Of a stretch of DNA of 6,578 bases, positions 1-5,170 are shown in pieces; within the stretch, counting starts at the first letter, position 1; each line of letters starts with the position of its first letter. The DNA lies in NCBI GenBank assembly GCA_937921805.1, contig CAKZUS010000198.1, positions 1 to 6,578 of the forward strand, given 5' to 3'. The notes beneath the pieces are model-generated. The model made no database searches, was not told the origin of the DNA, and saw nothing but the letters and a program-made list of their open reading frames with translations. A program made the position numbers and the translations under genes. Source of the stretch: an uncultured Granulosicoccaceae bacterium (lineage in GTDB: Bacteria > Pseudomonadota > Gammaproteobacteria > JABXHR01).

Positions 1-920
1 GCTTCAGCAGGCGTGATTCGCTGCTCGCGGACCTCGTGCTCTAGCTGCATTTGCAGCGCACTATGGTGCTCTCGCAATGCGACATGGAGCAGCTCCGTGG
101 CTTCGCGTTGCATCCAGGCAATGCTCTGCTCAGCGCGCTCGTGCGTCAGTCTCCCAGAGTCTCCCAAGACGCGCCGCAGGTCCATCAAGTGCTGCCACAG
201 GGTGTCCAGCCCTTGGCGCTCCAGAGCGGATACCGCGCAGGCGCGGGTATGCCAATATTCGCGTCTGGCAGGGAGAAAAGGCAAAGCCGCTTTGCAGTCT
301 GCGAGGCTTCGCTGGGCTGAGTGTTGTAGTTCGCCGTCGGCTTTATTGATCACCAACAGGTCGGCCAATTCCATGATCCCGCGCTTGATGCCCTGCAAGT
401 CATCACCGCTAGCCGCCTGTACGAGCAGTACAAAAATATCGCTCATTTGTGAGACCGCGATTTCTGACTGCCCGACGCCAACGGTCTCGACAATAATCAA
501 GTCATAGCCCGCCGCTTCGCACAAACGCAGCGCCTCGAAGCTGCGCCGGGCGACACCACCGAGCGTATCGCCAGCGGGGCTGGGGCGGATAAATGCGCGA
601 GGATGGGTGCTAAGTAGAGGCATGCGGGTTTTATCGCCCAATATGGCGCCGCCGCTTTGCACCGAGCTGGGATCAATGGCCAGTACGGCGACTTTGTGGC
701 CTTGGTCGATAGCGTGTAGGCCCAATGCTTCGATCAGTGTCGATTTGCCCACCCCAGGCGGTCCCGATAGGCCGATGCGAAGGCTCGATTCGGGGGCAGG
801 ACCAAGCTGAGCCAGCAGCGCTTCGGCTTGCGCGCGATGCGCCGTCGATTCAATCAGCGTAATGGCGCGGGCGAGGGTCCGGCGCTGGCCTGAGCGCAGC
901 GCAGCGACGTCAATATTCAT
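1..920 (-). CDS. meaB: Methylmalonyl-CoA mutase-associated GTPase MeaB (partial, 3' end outside window)
   Basis: MeaB is a G3E-type P-loop GTPase that gates adenosylcobalamin loading into methylmalonyl-CoA mutase and protects the enzyme from inactivation. The frame is open from the ATG at 918-920 to base 1, giving 306 residues plus two bases. It starts MNIDVAALRSGQRRTLARAITLIES, the typical N-terminal helical arm. Then come Walker A GPPGVGKST (53-61), the switch region DPSSVQSGGAILGDKTRM (83-100), G3 VETVGVGQSE (144-153), DDLQGIKRGIMELAD (173-187), the guanine-specifying NKAD (192-195) and a SAL motif (231-233). The final residues (EVREQRITPAE) match the last helix of the family, so only about 10-25 residues and the stop should be missing. 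All nucleotide-binding motifs are intact. The start fits the family's usual N-terminus, but no Shine-Dalgarno precedes it (CTGCGCCCT). It is the fifth gene of the same-strand series and serves the mutase encoded at the other end, although the protease gene stands between. Older annotations call this family ArgK. Confidence 0.96.
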   Translation of the reverse strand, partial: MNIDVAALRSGQRRTLARAITLIESTAHRAQAEALLAQLGPAPESSLRIGLSGPPGVGKSTLIEALGLHAIDQGHKVAVLAIDPSSVQSGGAILGDKTRMPLLSTHPRAFIRPSPAGDTLGGVARRSFEALRLCEAAGYDLIIVETVGVGQSEIAVSQMSDIFVLLVQAASGDDLQGIKRGIMELADLLVINKADGELQHSAQRSLADCKAALPFLPARREYWHTRACAVSALERQGLDTLWQHLMDLRRVLGDSGRLTHERAEQSIAWMQREATELLHVALREHHSALQMQLEHEVREQRITPAE

Positions 921-935
921 AGGGCGCAGAAGTCT

Positions 936-951
936 GGACTAAAAGCAGTCC
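936..951 (-). other. Hairpin in the meaB leader
   Basis: GGACT-GCTTTT-AGTCC on the minus strand forms a 5-bp stem with a 6-base loop, ending 15 bases before the meaB ATG. It is not followed by a U-tract, so it is not an intrinsic terminator. It occupies the position where a ribosome site would be expected, and meaB has no other visible one. A second AGTCC upstream (979-975) could pair with the same GGACT arm instead. Confidence 0.4.
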
Positions 952-980
952 GATATTATGTCACGCCCCTCTGAGGACTC

Positions 981-1015
981 TATACAAAGCTTATATACAA
1001 AGCCCTAAACAAAAC
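981..1015 (-). repeat. Short tandem repeat at the protease/meaB boundary
   Basis: Two perfect 10-base copies, read on the plus strand as TATACAAAGC, occupy 981-990 and 994-1003, 13 bases apart start to start. A third copy matching 8 of 10 (TAAACAAAAC, 1006-1015) lies 12 bases further and forms the last codons and stop of the protease gene. Spacing near one helical turn and AT richness resemble a multi-site protein-binding array or an untwisted promoter region, and the copies overlap the proposed meaB promoter. Confidence 0.6.
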
Positions 1016-1021
1016 CATCAA
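992..1021 (-). promoter_or_regulatory. Candidate sigma70-type promoter for meaB
   Basis: On the minus strand TTGATG (1021-1016, four of six matches to TTGACA) is followed after 18 bases by TATATA (997-992, four of six to TATAAT; TATAAG two bases on matches five of six). Transcription would begin near 985, giving a leader of about 65 bases before the meaB ATG. The -35 lies inside the last codons of the protease gene. A second possible -10, CATAATAT (960-953), lacks a fitting -35. The call rests on consensus matching by eye only. Confidence 0.3.
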
Positions 1022-1643
1022 TAAATCGCGGCCCCGGATCAGCCACACTATGCTGGGCGTAATACTGCGCGTCTTGCTCTGCCTTGTCGGGCGTCTCAAT
1101 GCTTTCGCTGCCTTGTGCTAGCTCATCAGGATCGGCGCCTTGGCTGTTATTGCTCGTCAACTCTGCGCGCGCTTGCGCTGCCATCTGCGCGGCTTGGGCA
1201 GCGACGGCAACATCCTGCGAACTAGGTTCCGCTGGTGCCATCGCAGCGGCCTGAATCTGCTCTGCTTTGGCAATCGTCGCTTCAGGGTCGCCACTGACGG
1301 CACTGGTGTCAATATTCACCTCGCCACTGACCGCATACGCTTGCCCATCTGGACCCGCCTCTGTGGTGTAGTGCGGGCCTCCCGTCACCAGGCCTGCGGC
1401 GGCATTGAGATGTGCTTGTTCGTGAGCGCGCACCTCACGGTCACGCGCCTGCATTTGCTGCACAACTGCGCGCTCTTCTTCGCTGAGTGACAGCTTGTTG
1501 TTTTCGGCGCGAGCTTGCTCTTGCGATGGGGCCTGCGCGAGTTTTTCGCTCGCTTGCTTCTCTTCTGCAGCAGAAATAGTCTGCTGAGCCAGGGCAGCGA
1601 CCGCACTGAGGGAGACATTTCCCGAATCGGATACAGCGTCCAT
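1005..1643 (-). CDS. Putative zinc metalloprotease, SprA-related / CJM1_0395 family
   Basis: This is a 212-residue protein of unknown biological role. The recognisable core is residues 55-165: a charged helix (SEEERAVVQQMQARDREVRAHE) runs into HEQAH (74-78), an HExxH zinc-binding motif. It is followed by GLVTGGPHYT (84-93), GPDGQAYAVSGEVNID (97-112), DPEATIAKAEQIQAAAMAP (119-137) and an Ala/Gln-rich helix DVAVAAQAAQMAAQARAEL (144-162). That order is characteristic of the family named SprA-related or CJM1_0395, recognised from memory. The His pair and Glu75 would bind zinc and catalyse; a third ligand downstream is not obvious. The N-terminal 50 and C-terminal 45 residues are low-complexity (Ala/Gln/Ser, then acidic). 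No signal peptide or membrane segment is seen, so a cytoplasmic location is inferred. It begins 64 bases after pccA and ends 84 bases before meaB, on the same strand. Activity and substrate are unproven for this protein, and nothing in it links it chemically to propionate metabolism. Confidence 0.85.
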   Translation of the reverse strand: MDAVSDSGNVSLSAVAALAQQTISAAEEKQASEKLAQAPSQEQARAENNKLSLSEEERAVVQQMQARDREVRAHEQAHLNAAAGLVTGGPHYTTEAGPDGQAYAVSGEVNIDTSAVSGDPEATIAKAEQIQAAAMAPAEPSSQDVAVAAQAAQMAAQARAELTSNNSQGADPDELAQGSESIETPDKAEQDAQYYAQHSVADPGPRFIDGFV

Positions 1644-1677
1644 AAGTATCGAATATCGTTATTGTTATCTCACTTAT
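1642..1677 (-). promoter_or_regulatory. AT-rich protease leader with palindrome over the start codon
   Basis: The 30 or so bases ahead of the protease ATG are strikingly AT-rich against the surrounding coding DNA. A perfect 6-base inverted repeat, ATAAGT (1677-1672) and ACTTAT (1647-1642), brackets them, and its downstream arm includes the first two bases of the start codon. GATA occurs four times within this stretch (GATAAG, GATAAC, GATATT, GATACT). No Shine-Dalgarno and no convincing -35/-10 pair could be found. A regulator binding site or a leader that partly hides the start codon are both possible; neither is shown. Confidence 0.3.
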
Positions 1678-1683
1678 CGGCCA

Positions 1684-1697
1684 AGCCCCGAAGAGCT
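1684..1697 (-). other. UUCG-tetraloop hairpin just after pccA
   Basis: On the minus strand AGCTC-TTCG-GGGCT folds into a 5-bp stem (one G-U pair) closed by C-G around a UUCG loop, the exceptionally stable UNCG class. It begins 11 bases after the pccA stop codon. The bases after it (TGGCCGATAAG) contain no U-tract, so it is not a standard rho-independent terminator. It could slow 3'-to-5' RNA decay of the mutase-pccB-pccA message or act as a weak pause or processing point before the protease gene. The stem is short, so chance occurrence is possible. Confidence 0.4.
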
Positions 1698-1707
1698 AAA
1701 GTGTGAA

Positions 1708-3627
1708 CTAGTCGAATTCTATAATCGCTTGATCCACCCTCAGACTCTCACCCACCTGGGCGCACACCGCTTTTACCACACCGTCTTGTGTTGCGCTCAG
1801 GCGGTTCTCCATCTTCATCGCCTCGACAATCGCCAGCTCGTCTCCAGCGCTCACGCTCTGCCCAACGCTCACCGAGAGCTTGGTCAAAAGCCCCGGCATG
1901 GGCGAGAGCAAAAACTGAGACAAATCTGGCGGGGTCTTATCTATCATGTGCACGCTCAGCGCCGCTTCGCGCGGCGTCAGCACGCGAATGACGTGCTGCG
2001 TACCATGTTCACCAATCACCCAAGCCAAGCCATCGCGCTCGATCGTAAAGCACCGACGCGGAGCCTCCAGCCAGAAATGGTACTGTCCTGGCCTCCAGTG
2101 ACTCTCCCAATCTCGCACCACGCCATTGATGCGCAGCGGATGAAAAGCGATGTCAAAGTGCTCACCAGCCAAGCTCACAGACAATGCTTCAGAAGGCGTC
2201 CCCATGCGCGCTTGCAGACGGTGTTCAGCCATAGCGGCCACGGCAGCCAGTAGCGCTATATCGTCACTGGCAGTGCCGGAAAAGCCATCGGGATAGTGCT
2301 GCTCAATGAAGTGAGTATTGATGTCGCCATTGGCCACATCGCGATGGCGCATTAGGTCACTCAAAAACTCAATATTGGTGTGCAAGCCTCGGATCATATA
2401 CGCATCCAGCGCCTCGACCATGCGCTCAATCGCTTGGCTGCGGTCCGCGCCATAGGTGACGAGCTTAGAGATCATTGGATCGTAATACATCGATACTTCA
2501 CCGCCTTCGGCCACGCCAGCATCGACTCTCACTCCCTCGCCACTAGGCTCGATATAGCGCAGCACACGCCCCGTAGACGGCACAAAGCCGCGCTGCGAGT
2601 CCTCAGCATAGATCCGAGACTCCATCGCCCAGCCCGTGAGCGTGATGTCTTCTTGGCTCATCACTAGGGGCTTGCCAGCGGCAACGTTGATCATCAGCTC
2701 GACCAAATCCAAACCCGTGACCAGCTCCGTCACAGGATGCTCGACCTGCAAGCGGGTGTTCATCTCTAGGAAATAAAAATTGCGCTCGCTATCGACGATA
2801 AATTCAACCGTGCCTGCCGAACAATACTCAACCGCCTCCGCCAGCATCACCGCTTGCTCGCCCATGGCGCGGCGCAGCTCTGGCGTGACAAACGAAGACG
2901 GCGCCTCTTCGATGACTTTTTGATGGCGGCGCTGAATCGAGCACTCGCGCTCGCCCAAATACAACACATTGTGATGCGTATCGGCGATCAGCTGGATCTC
3001 GATATGGCGTGGAGACTCTACAAATTTTTCGATAAACAAACGCGCATCGCCAAAGCTATTTTGCGCTTCGCTGCTGGCTCGCTCGAAACCCTCGCGGACC
3101 TCTTCAGCGTTGCGCGCTACGCGCATGCCCTTGCCACCGCCTCCTGCTGAGGCTTTGAGCATCACCGGAAAGCCGATGCCCTCTGAAATTTCTAGGGCAT
3201 GATCAGCGTCGCGGACCTCGCCTGTATAGCCAGGAATGGTATTGATCTTTGCTTCTTCGGCGATCAGTTTAGAGGTAATCTTGTCCCCCATCGCCTCAAT
3301 CGCGCGCACGCCAGGACCAATAAACGTAATTCCAGCGGCTTCTAGGGCAGCGCAAAATGCTGCGTTCTCGGACAAGAACCCATAGCCCGGATGCACCGCA
3401 TCGGCGCCTGTATCAATACAGGCCTGCACGATACGCGCAATATTGAGATAGCTTTCGCTGCTCGGGGCCGCACCGATATACACCGCCTCGTCGGCGTGTT
3501 GAACATGCAGCGCTTGGCGGTCTGCATCGGAGTAGACCGCGACGGTCGCGATGCCCATTTTCTTGGCACTGCGAAAGACACGACAAGCGATTTCGCCACG
3601 ATTGGCGACCAGAATTTTTTTATACAT
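1708..3627 (-). CDS. pccA: Propionyl-CoA carboxylase, alpha subunit (biotin carboxylase + biotin carrier)
   Basis: This subunit uses ATP and bicarbonate to carboxylate its own biotin, then hands the group to PccB. It has 639 residues. Residues 1-115 are the biotin carboxylase N-domain (KILVANRGEIACRV at 4-17, GYGFLSEN at 81-88). Residues 116-330 are the ATP-grasp fold, with the glycine-rich loop KASAGGGGKGM (158-168), the ERECSIQRRHQK stretch (227-238) and the catalytic EMNTRLQVEHPVTE (288-301). Residues 331-445 are the C-domain, and about 450-565 a weakly conserved linker where PccA proteins carry the BT domain that contacts PccB. The biotinyl carrier domain ends the protein, with EAMKMEN (602-608); Lys605 is the predicted biotin site, 34 residues from the C-terminus as is typical. 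The start ATG opens directly into the conserved MYKKILVANRGEIA, so it is secure. It lies 4 bases after the pccB stop with no Shine-Dalgarno, implying translational coupling. A 3-methylcrotonyl-CoA or acetyl-CoA carboxylase subunit would look similar; the mutase and MeaB neighbours decide for propionyl-CoA. Confidence 0.95.
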   Translation of the reverse strand: MYKKILVANRGEIACRVFRSAKKMGIATVAVYSDADRQALHVQHADEAVYIGAAPSSESYLNIARIVQACIDTGADAVHPGYGFLSENAAFCAALEAAGITFIGPGVRAIEAMGDKITSKLIAEEAKINTIPGYTGEVRDADHALEISEGIGFPVMLKASAGGGGKGMRVARNAEEVREGFERASSEAQNSFGDARLFIEKFVESPRHIEIQLIADTHHNVLYLGERECSIQRRHQKVIEEAPSSFVTPELRRAMGEQAVMLAEAVEYCSAGTVEFIVDSERNFYFLEMNTRLQVEHPVTELVTGLDLVELMINVAAGKPLVMSQEDITLTGWAMESRIYAEDSQRGFVPSTGRVLRYIEPSGEGVRVDAGVAEGGEVSMYYDPMISKLVTYGADRSQAIERMVEALDAYMIRGLHTNIEFLSDLMRHRDVANGDINTHFIEQHYPDGFSGTASDDIALLAAVAAMAEHRLQARMGTPSEALSVSLAGEHFDIAFHPLRINGVVRDWESHWRPGQYHFWLEAPRRCFTIERDGLAWVIGEHGTQHVIRVLTPREAALSVHMIDKTPPDLSQFLLSPMPGLLTKLSVSVGQSVSAGDELAIVEAMKMENRLSATQDGVVKAVCAQVGESLRVDQAIIEFD

Positions 3628-3634
3628 AAGCTTA
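3625..3634 (-). other. pccB stop / pccA start junction (TAAGCTTATG)
   Basis: Only four bases (GCTT) separate the pccB stop TAA from the pccA ATG. The preceding bases (CATCCCTTTA) offer no Shine-Dalgarno, so pccA translation most likely depends on ribosomes finishing pccB. Such coupling suits two subunits needed in fixed ratio in one complex. Confidence 0.65.
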
Positions 3635-5170
3635 TAAAGGGATGTTGCCGTGTTTACGCCAGGGGTTCTCTAGGCGCTTGGTTTTGAGCAGGGTCAAGGA
3701 TTTAGCGATCTGCGCTCGCGTATCGCGCGGGGCGATCACGTCATCCACATACCCCCGCTGGGCGGCGATCAAAGGATTGGCGAAAGTCTCGCGATAATGG
3801 GCCTCGCGCTCGGCGATTTTCTCCGCATCGCCGCGATCCTGGCGGAAGATAATCTCGACAGCGCCCTTTGGCCCCATTACGGCAATCTCAGCACTGGGCC
3901 AGGCGAAGTTCACATCGCCACGCAGATGCTTGGACGACATCACGTCATACGCGCCGCCGTAGGCTTTGCGGGTGATGACCGTGACCTTGGGCACAGTGCA
4001 CTCCGCATAGGCATAGAGCAGCTTGGCACCGTGTTTGATAATGCCGCCGTACTCTTGCGCAGTGCCAGGCATAAATCCTGGCACATCGACGAAAGTCAGT
4101 ACCGGAATCGAAAACGCATCGCAAAAGCGAATAAAGCGTGCCGCTTTGCGCGATGCATCAATATCGAGGCAGCCCGCTAGCACCATAGGTTGATTCGCTA
4201 CCACACCAACCGAGGCACCGTCGATGTGCACAAAGCCGATAATGATATTTTGCGCATAATCGCTTTGCAGCTCAAAGAACTCTTGCTCGTCGGCGACGCG
4301 ACGAATCAGCTCTTTCATGTCATAGGGCTTATTGGGATCTGAGGGCACTAAGGTATCTAGCGCCGGTTCTACCCGATTGGCGGGATCTAGCGTCTCGCGC
4401 CGCGGCGGAGCCTCGCGATTGCTATTCGGGACATAGGCCATCAGGCGCCGGCACTGCGCCAGCACCTCGATGTCGTTATCAAAGGCCAAATCCGCCACGC
4501 CCGAGGTTTTACTGTGCGTGCCCGCCCCACCGAGTTCTTCGGCGCTCACGCTCTCGTGGGTCACGGTTTTGACCACTTCTGGCCCCGTGACAAACATATA
4601 CGCGCTGTCACGCACCATAAAAATAAAATCGGTCATCGCGGGGGAATACACCGCCCCACCCGCGCACGGTCCCATCACCAAAGAGATTTGCGGCACCACA
4701 CCCGAGGCCATGACGTTGCGCAAAAACACATCGGCATAGCCCCCAAGCGAGGCCACGCCCTCTTGGATACGCGCGCCACCGGAGTCGTTGAGGCCAATCA
4801 CCGGAGCGCCCACGCGCATCGCATGGTCCATGACTTTGCAGATTTTTTCGGCGTGCGTCTCGGAAAGAGAGCCACCAAATACGGTGAAGTCTTGGCTGAA
4901 CACAAACACCTGGCGCCCGTGAATCGTGCCATAGCCCGTGACCACGCCATCGCCAGCAATGCTCTGCTCCTGCATGCCAAAATCAGTACAGCGATGGGTC
5001 ACAAAAGCGTCCCATTCGGTAAAGCTGCCCTCGTCGAGCAGCAACTCAAGGCGCTCGCGGGCCGTGAGTTTGCCTTTGGCGTGTTGCGCATCAATACGCC
5101 GCTGCCCGCCGCCGAGTTGGGATTGGGCGCGCGCCTCATCGAGGCGTTGTTGAGTCTCTTGCATGGTCAC
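3632..5170 (-). CDS. pccB: Propionyl-CoA carboxylase, beta (carboxyltransferase) subunit
   Basis: This subunit transfers the carboxyl group from carboxybiotin to propionyl-CoA, giving (S)-methylmalonyl-CoA; it works as a beta6 core with PccA. The 512 residues match the usual family length of about 510. The N-terminal crotonase-like half has the acyl-CoA-binding GGARIQEG (131-138) and the oxyanion-hole glycines in GPCAGGAVYSPA (167-178). The C-terminal half has VDVPGFMPGTAQEYGG (361-376) and RKAYGGAYDVM (401-411). Asp409 sits where Streptomyces PccB has Asp422, a residue tied to propionyl- over acetyl-CoA preference, so this supports propionyl-CoA as substrate. The first codon is GTG at 5170, which overlaps the mutase stop as GTGA; an in-frame ATG two codons later at 5164 is an equally good start and would give 510 residues. 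No ribosome-binding site separates the two. pccA follows after 4 bases. A methylmalonyl-CoA decarboxylase alpha subunit is the main look-alike, but the adjacent biotin carboxylase argues against it. Confidence 0.96.
   Translation of the reverse strand: MTMQETQQRLDEARAQSQLGGGQRRIDAQHAKGKLTARERLELLLDEGSFTEWDAFVTHRCTDFGMQEQSIAGDGVVTGYGTIHGRQVFVFSQDFTVFGGSLSETHAEKICKVMDHAMRVGAPVIGLNDSGGARIQEGVASLGGYADVFLRNVMASGVVPQISLVMGPCAGGAVYSPAMTDFIFMVRDSAYMFVTGPEVVKTVTHESVSAEELGGAGTHSKTSGVADLAFDNDIEVLAQCRRLMAYVPNSNREAPPRRETLDPANRVEPALDTLVPSDPNKPYDMKELIRRVADEQEFFELQSDYAQNIIIGFVHIDGASVGVVANQPMVLAGCLDIDASRKAARFIRFCDAFSIPVLTFVDVPGFMPGTAQEYGGIIKHGAKLLYAYAECTVPKVTVITRKAYGGAYDVMSSKHLRGDVNFAWPSAEIAVMGPKGAVEIIFRQDRGDAEKIAEREAHYRETFANPLIAAQRGYVDDVIAPRDTRAQIAKSLTLLKTKRLENPWRKHGNIPL
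5164..5170 (-). other. GTGA start/stop overlap joining mutase and pccB
   Basis: On the minus strand the bases read GTGACCATG. The GTG is the first possible pccB start, the overlapping TGA (5169-5167) is the mutase stop, and the ATG two codons on is an alternative pccB start. No purine-rich ribosome site lies upstream (TCTTATCGCGACG). A ribosome ending the mutase would restart here, which would keep mutase and carboxylase output linked. Which codon is used cannot be decided from sequence alone. Confidence 0.7.

Noticed and set aside
13..507. Plus-strand open frame (164 residues) opposite meaB
   Set aside because: The minus strand here encodes a complete set of MeaB GTPase motifs; the plus-strand product is Ser/Cys/Arg-rich and has no recognisable domain.
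936..951. The meaB-leader hairpin as a rho-independent terminator of the protease gene
   Set aside because: The stem is only 5 bp and neither strand has a U-tract after it; the T-run lies inside the loop instead.
968..976. Small palindrome CCTCTGAGG as an operator
   Set aside because: It is nine bases with a one-base centre and no second copy, too little to separate from chance.
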